A stretch of DNA of 9,030 nt from UBA3103 sp002365855 (GTDB lineage Bacteria > Bacillota > Desulfotomaculia > Desulfotomaculales > Pelotomaculaceae): positions 1 through 9,030 of the forward strand of contig DAOURR010000073.1 in assembly GCA_030627625.1 (NCBI GenBank). The letters run 5' to 3'. Below are positions 1 through 7,428 of the stretch, one piece after another. The position numbers and the translations under genes are program-made. Below the pieces are notes generated by a model, which was given only the letters and a program-made list of their open reading frames with translations, was not told where the DNA came from and did no database searches. Every line of letters starts with the position of its first letter. The first letter of the stretch is position 1.

Positions 1-327
1 CCGCCGCCGGCACCCGCAGCCGCACCGGCACCCGCAGCCGCACCGGCACCCGCAGCCGCACCGGCCGCTGCTCCAAAACCCGCCGCTCCCGCTGCTGGTG
101 GAGGTGGAGGTGGCGCAGGAGCATTGTGTGCGCCTATGCCTGGCACCGTCCTCGATGTAAAGGTAAAAGTTGGCGATGCAGTTAATGTTGGCGACATCCT
201 GCTCATCCTTGAAGCCATGAAGATGGAAAATGAACTTCAAGCCGATAAAGCCGGCACAGTTAAGGAAGTCAAGGTAACCAAGGGTCAGGCCGTGAACGGT
301 GGGGATACACTTATCGTTATCGGTTAA
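1..327 (+). CDS. Biotin carboxyl carrier protein (transcarboxylase 1.3S / decarboxylase gamma-type), 5' end outside window
   Basis: The frame is open from base 1 to the TAA at 325-327, giving the last 108 residues; the true start lies upstream. Three parts are visible. First comes a Pro/Ala-rich linker (about residues 1-32), then a glycine hinge (33-38), then a biotinyl domain (about 42-108). The EAMKMEN motif places the biotinylated lysine at codon 220-222. Such proteins carry CO2 on biotin between two carboxyltransferase subunits. The Pro/Ala linker is typical of gamma subunits of biotin-dependent decarboxylases and of 1.3S-like carriers. The carboxyltransferase gene at 1403 lacks a biotin domain, so this carrier is its probable partner. 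The TTG at 124 is not the start: it would cut away the linker, and no ribosome site precedes it. Whether the complex is a transcarboxylase or a sodium-pumping decarboxylase cannot be decided here. Confidence 0.93.
   Translation, partial: PPPAPAAAPAPAAAPAPAAAPAAAPKPAAPAAGGGGGGAGALCAPMPGTVLDVKVKVGDAVNVGDILLILEAMKMENELQADKAGTVKEVKVTKGQAVNGGDTLIVIG
10..63 (+). repeat. Three perfect tandem copies of an 18-bp unit in the Pro/Ala linker
   Basis: The unit GCACCCGCAGCCGCACCG occurs at 10-27, 28-45 and 46-63 with no base differences. It encodes APAAAP. Bases 1-9 (CCG three times) may continue a similar low-complexity tract to the left of the window. Identity at the DNA level, although synonymous codons would serve, points to recent slippage or unequal recombination, so linker length is probably variable between strains. 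Confidence 0.95.
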
Positions 328-337
328 TTAAAAACCT

Positions 338-368
338 GGTGAGGGCTCTTTTTAAAAGGGCCTTCACC
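338..368 (+). promoter_or_regulatory. Intergenic hairpin between carrier protein and malate dehydrogenase
   Basis: Arms GGTGAGGGCTC (338-348) and GGGCCTTCACC (358-368) form an 11-bp stem with two G-T wobbles around a nine-base T/A loop. No T tract follows on the plus strand, so it is not a classical terminator. It lies 10 bases after the carrier stop codon and 57 bases before the mdh start. An mRNA processing or 3'-end protecting structure that lets the carrier be expressed at a different level is plausible, but this is inference. Confidence 0.5.
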
Positions 369-425
369 GAAATTGGATTTAGAACAACAGATTTTGTTTC
401 GGTAAAAAACTTAGGAGGGTACGAT

Positions 426-1355
426 ATGAAAAGGAACAAGATCACAGTTGTGGGGGCAGGAAATGTTGGAGCTACAGCAGCCCACTGGTGTGCAGTTAAA
501 GAACTGGGTGACATAGTACTTCTTGATATTATAGAAGGTATTCCGCAGGGTAAAGCCTTAGATTTAATGCAGTCTAATCCGCTAGATGGTACTGACTGCT
601 GGATAACAGGCACAAATAATTATGAAGACACTGCCGATTCAGATGTGTGCATTGTTACGGCAGGTATAGCACGCAAACCAGGCATGAGCCGTGATGACTT
701 ATTAAACACAAACTACAAGATCGTCAGTTCTGTAGCTGAAAATCTTGCGCGTTACTCACCTAATACGGTGATAATTATTGTTTCCAACCCGCTTGACGTT
801 ATGACCTATACGGCATATAAGGCCAGCGGCTTCCCGTCCAACCGGGTGTTCGGCCAGGCTGGTGTGCTTGATGCAGCACGTTTCCGCACCTTCGTGGCTC
901 AGGAACTGGGAGTTTCATTTGAGGATGTTAACGCTTTAGTGCTTGGTGGTCATGGCGATACAATGGTATCGGTGCTCAGCCACGCTAATGTCGGATGCAT
1001 ACCGATTACTAAGTTAATACCAGCCGAGCGCCTTGCTGAATTAGTAAAGAGATGCGCTCACGGCGGAGCTGAGATAGTTAACTTCCTTAAGACCGGCAGT
1101 GCTTACTATGCTCCATCAGCAGCTTGCGTCCAGATGGCTGAAGCTGTACTGAAAGACAAAAAGCGGATCCTGCCTTGTGCAGCATATCTTAATGGCGAGT
1201 ATGGCGCAAAAGACTTATACACCGGCGTGCCTTGTATTATCGGTGGCAACGGGGTTGAAAAAATTCTTGAGATTGATTTAACACCAGAAGAAAAAGCAGC
1301 CCTGGACAATTCCATCCAGGCCGTTCGCGACCTGATGAAGGTAATTGGACTGTAG
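426..1355 (+). CDS. mdh: Malate dehydrogenase (NAD-dependent, LDH-like type)
   Basis: The 309-residue product oxidises malate to oxaloacetate with NAD. GAGNVG at residues 10-15 is the dinucleotide-binding loop, and Asp34 at the end of the second strand favours NAD over NADP. AGIARKPGMSR carries the substrate arginines 83 and 89. N121 lies in VSNPLD. D149 and R152 lie in LDAAR, and H176 in GGHGD is the catalytic histidine. Length matches the bacterial tetrameric family (about 310). The ATG at 426 is chosen because AGGAGGG lies 6 bases upstream and the Rossmann strand follows at once. An in-frame GTG at 339 would add 29 residues inside the upstream hairpin and is unlikely. Set between carrier and carboxyltransferase, it probably supplies the oxaloacetate that the carboxyltransferase uses. 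Confidence 0.96.
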   Translation: MKRNKITVVGAGNVGATAAHWCAVKELGDIVLLDIIEGIPQGKALDLMQSNPLDGTDCWITGTNNYEDTADSDVCIVTAGIARKPGMSRDDLLNTNYKIVSSVAENLARYSPNTVIIIVSNPLDVMTYTAYKASGFPSNRVFGQAGVLDAARFRTFVAQELGVSFEDVNALVLGGHGDTMVSVLSHANVGCIPITKLIPAERLAELVKRCAHGGAEIVNFLKTGSAYYAPSAACVQMAEAVLKDKKRILPCAAYLNGEYGAKDLYTGVPCIIGGNGVEKILEIDLTPEEKAALDNSIQAVRDLMKVIGL

Positions 1356-1402
1356 TTTTATTTACTGCATCCAGTCCGGCGATAAAAGGGGAGGATAATA
1401 AG

Positions 1403-2803
1403 ATGGCAAAAGGACCAAAAGCTGTATTAATTACGGATACTACTTTCCGGGATGCCCACCAGTCCTTGTTAGCTACCCGGATGAAGACCGAGCATATGAT
1501 TCCAATAGCTGAGAAACACGATGAAATCGGCTTTTTTTCTATGGAATGCTGGGGCGGCGCAACATTTGACACCTGCATGCGTTTTTGCGGCGATGACCCG
1601 TGGGAGCGTCTCAGGGTAATCAGTCGCCACCTAAAAAAAACCAAGACTCAGATGCTTTTAAGGGGTCAAAACGTAGTCGGCTACAGAAACTATGCCGATG
1701 ATGTCCTGACTGAGTTCATTAAGAAAGCTGTGTTCAACGGTATGGATATATTCCGTTGTTTCGATGCTTTGAACGATTATAGGAACCTGGAAGTTGCTAT
1801 TAAAACTGTTATTGACGAAGGAGCGCACGCCCAGGGCACCCTCTGTTACGCCATCAGCCCGGTTCACACGGTTGAGCACTACGTTGGCCTGGCTAAAGAG
1901 CTAGAAGGTATGGGAGTCCACTCGCTTTGTATTAAGGATATGGCTGGCATCATTGCGCCATATATGACTTACAATATTGTCAAAGGTATCAGGGATGCAA
2001 AAATCACCCTGCCAATCCAGATCCACTGTCACTATACCAGCGGCATGGGCTCCATGGCTTACATGAAGGGTATTGAAGCCGGCGCCAATATTATTGACTG
2101 CGCCATATCCCCGATGTCGGTACAGACCTCGCAGCCATCCATCGAAGTCATGTGCTCTGCCTTTGCGGGAACTGAATATGACACAGGCTTAGAACTAGAA
2201 CCGATGATTGAACTGGCAGATTACTGGAAGGAAATCCGCCCGCTTTACGCCGCGTTCGACCTGGCACAAAAGTACCCTGATGCTGGTATTCTTGTATCAC
2301 AGGTACCGGGTGGCATGATGTCCAACTTCCTATCACAGCTGCAGCAGGCCAACGCGCTGCACCGTCTGCCCGAAGTGCTTGCAGAAATGCCGCGGGTTCA
2401 GGAAGACTTCGGCTGGCCGCCACTGGTCACCCCGTCCAGCCAGATTGTAGGCTCCCAGGCCGTTCTTAACGTCCTTATGGGCCGGTATAAAATGTGCACT
2501 AACGAAGTCAAGCAATACATGCGCGGTTACTACGGACGTCCCCCTGCTCCCATTAACGAGGAAGCGCGCAAGATGATTATCGGTAGTGAGCAGCCGATTA
2601 CCTGCCGTCCGGCAGACATGCTGGAACCGGAACTGCCGAAGGCCAAAGAAATGATTGCGCCTGTTATGGAGAAAGAGGAAGACATCATTTCCTGCGCCAT
2701 CTACCCGCAGGTGGCTCCGGAGTTCCTGGAAGAGAGAATGGCCAAGAAGATCAGAGTAGATATTGAGTTGGCCAAGCAGGGAACTGAATTCTATCCTGTT
2801 TAA
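1403..2803 (+). CDS. Carboxyltransferase, transcarboxylase 5S / pyruvate carboxylase subunit B / oxaloacetate decarboxylase alpha type
   Basis: The 466-residue cytoplasmic protein transfers a carboxyl group between oxaloacetate and biotin, producing or consuming pyruvate. Residues 1-300 form the HMGL-like barrel, followed by a conserved PYC/OADA region. Expected metal ligands are D17 in RDAHQ, K178 in CIKDMAG (carbamylated in the family), and H208 and H210 in HCHYTSG. SMECWGGATFD (46-56) and LLRGQN (85-90) are hallmark substrate-site motifs. The chain ends without the C-terminal biotin domain found in full oxaloacetate decarboxylase alpha subunits, so it needs a separate carrier such as the gene at 1-327. 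GGGGAGG lies 8 bases before the ATG, and the gap after mdh is 47 bases. The neighbours make 5S transcarboxylase of a propionate pathway the best reading; pyruvate carboxylase subunit B is the alternative. Confidence 0.93.
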   Translation: MAKGPKAVLITDTTFRDAHQSLLATRMKTEHMIPIAEKHDEIGFFSMECWGGATFDTCMRFCGDDPWERLRVISRHLKKTKTQMLLRGQNVVGYRNYADDVLTEFIKKAVFNGMDIFRCFDALNDYRNLEVAIKTVIDEGAHAQGTLCYAISPVHTVEHYVGLAKELEGMGVHSLCIKDMAGIIAPYMTYNIVKGIRDAKITLPIQIHCHYTSGMGSMAYMKGIEAGANIIDCAISPMSVQTSQPSIEVMCSAFAGTEYDTGLELEPMIELADYWKEIRPLYAAFDLAQKYPDAGILVSQVPGGMMSNFLSQLQQANALHRLPEVLAEMPRVQEDFGWPPLVTPSSQIVGSQAVLNVLMGRYKMCTNEVKQYMRGYYGRPPAPINEEARKMIIGSEQPITCRPADMLEPELPKAKEMIAPVMEKEEDIISCAIYPQVAPEFLEERMAKKIRVDIELAKQGTEFYPV

Positions 2804-2815
2804 TTAAAGAGCTTG

Positions 2816-2857
2816 CCATATCGGGCCGGATTGGTTTTTCCAAACGGCCCGGCATGG
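2816..2857 (+). promoter_or_regulatory. Long GC-rich hairpin between carboxyltransferase and PFOR
   Basis: Three nested stems are visible. CCAT (2816-2819) pairs with ATGG (2854-2857), CGGGCCG (2822-2828) with CGGCCCG (2845-2851), and TTGG (2831-2834) with CCAA (2840-2843) around a T5 loop. Small internal loops separate them. The bases after the stem are not a T run, so efficient intrinsic termination is doubtful. It may be a partial terminator, a processing site, or an mRNA-stabilising structure that separates PFOR expression from the upstream genes. Confidence 0.55.
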
Positions 2858-2894
2858 TATTTCCAATATGATTCAATATATAAATAAATTATTT

Positions 2895-2918
2895 AAAGGA
2901 GGGCTAGTTAGTTAAATG
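2895..2918 (+). promoter_or_regulatory. PFOR ribosome binding site with long spacer and its ATG
   Basis: AAAGGAGGG (2895-2903) is a near-perfect Shine-Dalgarno, but the ATG at 2916 is 12 bases away. The spacer contains TAGT twice in tandem; removing one copy would give the usual 8. An in-frame TAA immediately before the ATG rules out an upstream start. The AT-rich stretch before it (2870-2894) holds TATAAA and the inverted repeat AAATAA/TTATTT, but I see no convincing -35 partner. Confidence 0.6.
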
Positions 2919-5900
2919 GCCAAAGACAAAATGAAGACGATGGACGGTACAAAAGCTGCGGCATATGCATCTTATGCTTTTACCGAGTGTGCATGTATTT
3001 TCCCAATCACCCCTTCATCTCCCATGGCGGAATATGTTGATGAGTGGTCCGCCCAGGGGATGAAAAACATATTCGGTCAAACAGTGAGGGTTGCAGAAAT
3101 GCAGTCCGAAGCCGGAGCTGCAGCTGCCCTGCACGGCACTCTTGCAGCAGGAACACTGGCTTCCACTTATACAGCATCTCAAGGCTTGCTGCTGATGATT
3201 CCCAACATGTATAAAATCTCCGGTGAGCTAATGCCTGGCGTATTGCATGTTACTGCCCGTGCATTATCGACCCAAGCCCTGAGCATTTTCGGTGACCATT
3301 CCGACATTAACAACTGCCGCATGACTGGATTTGCCTTGCTGGCATCCAGCAGCGTGCAGGAAGTTATGGACATCGGTATGATCGCACACTTATCTGCAAT
3401 TAAATCCAGAGTTCCGTTCCTGCATTTCTTTGATGGATTCAGAACATCTCATGAGCAGCAGAAAATCGAAACTGTAGATTATGAAGATGTTGCCAAGTTG
3501 GTAGACTTTGAAGCAGTAAAAGCATTCAAAGAAAGGGGCTTAAATCCCGAGCGCCCGGTTGTACGGGGCACGGCTCAAAACCCCGATATTTACTTCCAGG
3601 CCAGAGAGGCTTGCAACCCGTTTTATGATGCAGTTCCCGATGTAGTAGCCAACTATATGAATGAGATGGGCAAAATCACAGGCAGGTACTATAAGCCTTT
3701 TGATTACTACGGTGCGCCTGATGCTGAAAACATCATAGTAGCTATGGGTTCAGCTTGCGACACAAGCGAAGAAACCATTGACTACCTGATGGCCAAGGGA
3801 GAAAAAGTCGGTATCATCAAAGTACGGCTTTACAGGCCATTCTCCGCCAAGTACTTCTTTGATGTCCTGCCCAAGACTGTTAAGAAGGTTGCAGTGCTTG
3901 ACAGAACCAAGGAACCCGGCGCTGTTTTTGAGCCTTTACATGAAGACGTACGCTCTATTTTCTATGATGTCGCCAACAAGCCCCTTATCGTTGGTGGTCG
4001 TTACGGTCTTGGCTCAAAGGACACCTTGCCTTCTGATATTATTGCAGTTTTTGATAACCTCAAGTCCGACAACCCGAAAAACCGTTTCACCATCAGCATC
4101 GTTGATGACGTTACCGGCCATTCACTGCCAAGGGGCGAAATGATCGATACCACTCCTGAAGGCACAATCCAGTGCAAGTTTTACGGACTAGGCTCAGATG
4201 GTACGGTTGGCGCCAACAAGCAGGCCGTGGAAATCATCGGAGACCACACTGATTTATACTCTCAGGCATATTTTGCTTATGACTCCAAAAAATCAGGCGG
4301 TTTCACTGTTTCCCACCTGCGCTTTGGCAAAAAGCCCATCAAGTCTCCATACCTGATTAACGCAGCCGATTTTGTTTCCTGCAGCAACCAGTCTTATGTT
4401 TATTCATTAGACTTGCTGTCTGGCCTCAAGAAAGGCGGCATCTTCCTGCTCAACTGTGTCTGGTCGCCGGAAGAGCTGGAAGAGAAATTGCCTGCCAATA
4501 TGAAGCAATTCATTGCTAATAACAATATCCAGTTCTACACCATCAACGCTGTTGATATTGGTAGGGAACTGGGACTGGGCAACCGTTACAACATGATCAT
4601 GCAATCTGCCTTCTTTAAGCTGGCAAACGTGATCCCCATTGACGAAGCCGTTAGCTATTTGAAGAACACCATCCTTAAAGCATACGGCAAGAAGGGCGAA
4701 AAGATCGTTAACATGAACTACGGCGCAGTTGATAGGGGTATTGACGCTCCGGTTAAAATCGATATTCCGGCCTCCTGGGCTAATGCAGTTGACAAAGCAG
4801 CAGTAACGAAAGAAGTACCCCAATTTGTCTCAAACATTGCACAGATAATGAACAGGCTGGAGGGTGACAAACTGCCGGTCAGCACTTTCAAAGGCGCTGA
4901 GGACGGTATGTTCCCGGTAGGCACTACAAAATTCGAGAAGCGCGGTGTAGCTGACTTTGTACCAGAATGGAACAAGGAAAACTGCATCCAGTGCAACCAG
5001 TGTTCAGTTGTGTGTTCACACGCTGCCGTCAGGCCATACCTTCTGGATGACGAAGAACAAAAGGCTGCTCCGGCAGGCTTTGAAACCCTAAAGGCCACCG
5101 GTAAACAACTGGCCGGCTTAACTTACCGCCTCCAGGTCAGCCCGATGGACTGCCTGGGCTGCGGTGTCTGCGCGGATATCTGTCCTGCCAAGGAAAAAGC
5201 CCTTGTGATGAAACCATTTGGAAGCCAGAAACAGGAAGCGGAAAACTGGGAATATGCACAAACAGTAACTTATAAAGATAACCTTTGGAACAAGTACAGC
5301 GTTAAAGGCAGCCAGTTTGCCCAGCCATTGCTTGAGTTTTCCGGAGCTTGCGGCGGCTGTGTTGAAACCGCATATGCCAAGCTCGTTACCCAATTATTTG
5401 GTGACAGAATGATCGTGGCCAATGCCACCGGTTGTTCTTCTATCTGGGGCGGCAGCGCACCGTCTTTACCTTACTGCACCAATGCTGAAGGAAAAGGACC
5501 GGCCTGGACCAGCGGCTTGTTCGAGGACAATGCCGAGTACGGCTATGGTATTTACTTTGGCATTAAGCAAATCAGAGATAAGGTAGTAGGCTTAATGACT
5601 GAAGCAATGTCCCTCGACATCAGCCCGGCTCTGAAAGAGGCTTTCCAAGAGTGGATAGACGGCAAGGATGATACAGAAGCCTCCAAGGCGGCATCTGCGA
5701 AATTAATTCCGCTCCTCGAAGGTCAGGATAACCCGATCCTAAAAGAGATTGCTGAATACAAAGCATACTTTATCAAGAAATCTATTTGGATCCTGGGCGG
5801 CGACGGATGGGCATATGACATTGGTTACGGCGGACTCGACCACGTTCTGGCGCAAAACGAAGACGTAAACGTCCTGGTATTTGACACTGAGGTGTACTCC

Positions 5901-6428
5901 AATACCGGCGGCCAGGCCTCCAAGTCCACTCCAACCGCGTCTATTGCTAAATTTGCCGCAGCTGGCAAGAGGACCAAGAAGAAAGACCTCGGTGCGATGG
6001 CTATGACCTACGGTTATGTATATGTAGCGCAAACTGGTATGGGTGCTGATATGAGTCAAACCCTAAAAGCCTTCGCCGAAGCTGAGGCATACAAAGGACC
6101 TTCCTTAATTATATGTTACGCTCCTTGCATCAACCACGGTTTAAAAGGCGGTATGTCCAAGAGCCAGGCAGAAATCAAGAAAGCTGTTAATGCAGGTTAC
6201 TGGCACCTGTACAGGTTTAACCCGAACCTCGCAGCAGAAGGCAAGAACCCATTCATTCTTGATTCTAAAGAACCCAAGGGTGGCTTCAGGGATTACCTGC
6301 TTGGTGAAGTTCGTTACGCATCACTGGCACAGCTGTTCCCGGCGGAAGCTGAGCAGTTATTCGAGAAAACCGAAAAAGATGCCAACGAAAGATACGAGTA
6401 CTACAAAAAATTGGCATCAGGAGCATAA
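2916..6428 (+). CDS. nifJ: Pyruvate:ferredoxin (flavodoxin) oxidoreductase, single-chain homodimeric type
   Basis: The 1170-residue enzyme (also called por) converts pyruvate and CoA to acetyl-CoA and CO2, reducing ferredoxin. All expected parts are present in order. The N-terminal pyruvate/TPP region has FPITPSS (29-35) and the TARALSTQALSIFGDHSD stretch. The transketolase C-like and gamma domains follow to about 600. An EKR-type segment then leads into two ferredoxin-like clusters: C690, C693, C696, C700 and C746, C749, C752, C756. The C-terminal TPP domain has C812, C815, C840 and C1071 for the proximal cluster, with GDGWAYDIG (962-970) and YSNTGG (994-999). No key residue is missing and the frame is intact. 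PFOR would consume the pyruvate released by the upstream carboxyltransferase. A strong terminator follows 13 bases after the stop. Confidence 0.98.
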   Translation: MAKDKMKTMDGTKAAAYASYAFTECACIFPITPSSPMAEYVDEWSAQGMKNIFGQTVRVAEMQSEAGAAAALHGTLAAGTLASTYTASQGLLLMIPNMYKISGELMPGVLHVTARALSTQALSIFGDHSDINNCRMTGFALLASSSVQEVMDIGMIAHLSAIKSRVPFLHFFDGFRTSHEQQKIETVDYEDVAKLVDFEAVKAFKERGLNPERPVVRGTAQNPDIYFQAREACNPFYDAVPDVVANYMNEMGKITGRYYKPFDYYGAPDAENIIVAMGSACDTSEETIDYLMAKGEKVGIIKVRLYRPFSAKYFFDVLPKTVKKVAVLDRTKEPGAVFEPLHEDVRSIFYDVANKPLIVGGRYGLGSKDTLPSDIIAVFDNLKSDNPKNRFTISIVDDVTGHSLPRGEMIDTTPEGTIQCKFYGLGSDGTVGANKQAVEIIGDHTDLYSQAYFAYDSKKSGGFTVSHLRFGKKPIKSPYLINAADFVSCSNQSYVYSLDLLSGLKKGGIFLLNCVWSPEELEEKLPANMKQFIANNNIQFYTINAVDIGRELGLGNRYNMIMQSAFFKLANVIPIDEAVSYLKNTILKAYGKKGEKIVNMNYGAVDRGIDAPVKIDIPASWANAVDKAAVTKEVPQFVSNIAQIMNRLEGDKLPVSTFKGAEDGMFPVGTTKFEKRGVADFVPEWNKENCIQCNQCSVVCSHAAVRPYLLDDEEQKAAPAGFETLKATGKQLAGLTYRLQVSPMDCLGCGVCADICPAKEKALVMKPFGSQKQEAENWEYAQTVTYKDNLWNKYSVKGSQFAQPLLEFSGACGGCVETAYAKLVTQLFGDRMIVANATGCSSIWGGSAPSLPYCTNAEGKGPAWTSGLFEDNAEYGYGIYFGIKQIRDKVVGLMTEAMSLDISPALKEAFQEWIDGKDDTEASKAASAKLIPLLEGQDNPILKEIAEYKAYFIKKSIWILGGDGWAYDIGYGGLDHVLAQNEDVNVLVFDTEVYSNTGGQASKSTPTASIAKFAAAGKRTKKKDLGAMAMTYGYVYVAQTGMGADMSQTLKAFAEAEAYKGPSLIICYAPCINHGLKGGMSKSQAEIKKAVNAGYWHLYRFNPNLAAEGKNPFILDSKEPKGGFRDYLLGEVRYASLAQLFPAEAEQLFEKTEKDANERYEYYKKLASGA

Positions 6429-6441
6429 GAGATATTATTTT

Positions 6442-6470
6442 AAGGAGGGCAATTGCCCTCCTTTTTTTTT
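6442..6470 (+). terminator. Intrinsic terminator after PFOR
   Basis: Bases 6442-6463 are a perfect 22-base palindrome. Arms are AAGGAGGGC and GCCCTCCTT around AATT, merging into an uninterrupted T run to 6470. This is a strong plus-strand rho-independent terminator that ends the metabolic block. AAGGAGGG inside the left arm resembles a ribosome site but has no gene behind it. Confidence 0.95.
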
Positions 6471-6532
6471 ATATTTTTTAACTATATTTTATGTAAACTG
6501 GAAACAATAATTCATAATAGTAAAACAGGGTA

Positions 6533-6548
6533 GGGGGGATCAAAAACG
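6533..6548 (+). promoter_or_regulatory. Ribosome site and apparent ACG start of the phospholipase C-like gene
   Basis: GGGGGG (6533-6538) is followed after 7 bases by ACG (6546-6548), the position where family similarity would place the initiator. In this frame a TAG at 6531-6533 blocks upstream extension. The next ATG, GTG or TTG in frame is the TTG at 6825, 93 codons later and without a ribosome site. Either ACG initiates, or an ATG has mutated (or been misread) to ACG. Confidence 0.55.
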
Positions 6549-7253
6549 GGTCCTAATTCTTGGAACGCAGTCAAAATATTTTTAGCAGCTGGAACACCGA
6601 TTCAAAGTCTTTTTGCCTTTAAAGGAGATACGCATATTCACTGCAATATTCAGGGAATTCAAATCTTAAAAAATGATGGCAAAATTGATTATGCACGTAT
6701 TCTTAGTAACTATCTTGAAATAATCAACAGGGGAGTACTGTGGGCAGATAAAGGCTGGAAAAATATTTCGCATTACTATGATCCGCTTGACGGATTAGGC
6801 ATTGGCCCCTGCCCCAATGCTGTATTGGAATGTGAGCTTTTCTTTGATAAAGCTGTTCATTATTGGCTCGCAAAAAATAATAAAAAAAAATCATTATTTT
6901 ATTTGGGTGCAGCAGCCCACCTGGTCCAAGATCTTTGCGTGCCTCATCACGCCAGGGGGATAGCGTTTAATGGCCACAACGAATATGAGAAGTGGGTACA
7001 GGAAAACTCCCAGAGCTACATGGTCTATTCAAAGGGTAAGTACATAAACGCTACTTCAGCAGGAGATTGGATTACTCACAACGCCAAGATATCACGTATT
7101 TATTTTCCTTATATTTCAGGCATTTATTCAATCTCTTCTTACAAGATGGTAACCGGTATATTACTTCCACTATCCCAACGCACTACTGCGGGCTTCTTCT
7201 CTTATTTTCTTGATACCGTACTTTCAAAGGAGCATGAGATGAAATTAAAATGA
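6546..7253 (+). CDS. Zinc-dependent phospholipase C-like protein, non-canonical ACG start
   Basis: Read from ACG the product is 235 residues, close to mature Bacillus zinc phospholipase C (about 245). Such enzymes hydrolyse phospholipids using three zinc ions. Metal-ligand candidates by motif similarity are H30 or H32 (THIHCN), D68 (WADKGW), H76 (ISHYYDP), H125 and D129 (AAHLVQD), H135 (VPHHA), H144 and E148 (GHNEYEKW). There is no frameshift or internal stop. No signal peptide is visible, and the conserved tryptophan is residue 6, not an N-terminal Trp1 whose amino group binds zinc in secreted members. The protein may therefore be cytoplasmic, non-enzymatic, or exported otherwise. It stands alone after the PFOR terminator; no clear promoter was found in 6471-6532. 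A recently silenced gene is the main alternative. The family call is firm; activity and start are not. Confidence 0.75.
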   Translation, partial: TGPNSWNAVKIFLAAGTPIQSLFAFKGDTHIHCNIQGIQILKNDGKIDYARILSNYLEIINRGVLWADKGWKNISHYYDPLDGLGIGPCPNAVLECELFFDKAVHYWLAKNNKKKSLFYLGAAAHLVQDLCVPHHARGIAFNGHNEYEKWVQENSQSYMVYSKGKYINATSAGDWITHNAKISRIYFPYISGIYSISSYKMVTGILLPLSQRTTAGFFSYFLDTVLSKEHEMKLK

Positions 7254-7382
7254 AAATAAATATTTTAAATTACATAGATTATATTTACTAATAGTATTTA
7301 TTCTGAGTCATGATTAAAATAAATAGACTTAGAGCATTTATCTTTTTTGTCTCATGTTTATATCGCGAAAAATCCTGTTACC

Positions 7383-7406
7383 AAAAGGCACAAAAACGAC
7401 CTTTTT
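7383..7406 (+). terminator. Weak terminator-like hairpin downstream of the phospholipase C-like gene
   Basis: AAAAGG (7383-7388) pairs with CCTTTT (7400-7405) around an 11-base loop, and one further T follows. The stem is short and AT-rich and lies 130 bases after the stop codon, so termination would be inefficient. It overlaps the promoter-like sequence listed next. Confidence 0.25.
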
Positions 7407-7419
7407 ATGTTCCGATAAT
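7393..7419 (+). promoter_or_regulatory. Sigma-D/sigma-28-like promoter sequence
   Basis: CCGATAAT (7412-7419) matches the GCCGATAA-type -10 element of flagellar sigma factors at all but the first base. AAAA (7393-7396) stands 15 bases upstream, where TAAA is expected. Transcription would start near 7426 and run into the gene-free structured region. No motility gene is near, and a chance match in AT-rich DNA remains possible. Confidence 0.3.
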
Positions 7420-7428
7420 AGATATTAT
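7415..7428. repeat. 14-base perfect dyad overlapping the promoter-like -10
   Basis: ATAATA (7415-7420) and TATTAT (7423-7428) flank a GA centre. Its place on the presumed -10 and start point would suit a repressor operator, but AT-only dyads also arise by chance. Confidence 0.3.

Noticed and set aside
339..425. N-terminal extension of malate dehydrogenase from GTG at 339
   Set aside because: The GTG lies inside a hairpin without a ribosome site. The ATG at 426 has AGGAGGG and begins directly before the NAD-binding strand, as in the family.
4407..5393. Minus-strand frames within the PFOR gene
   Set aside because: They are antisense shadows of a complete, well-conserved enzyme and lack family signatures.
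6825..7253. Shorter phospholipase C-like gene from TTG
   Set aside because: It lacks a ribosome site and would delete the first 93 residues with three metal ligands that are still well conserved upstream.
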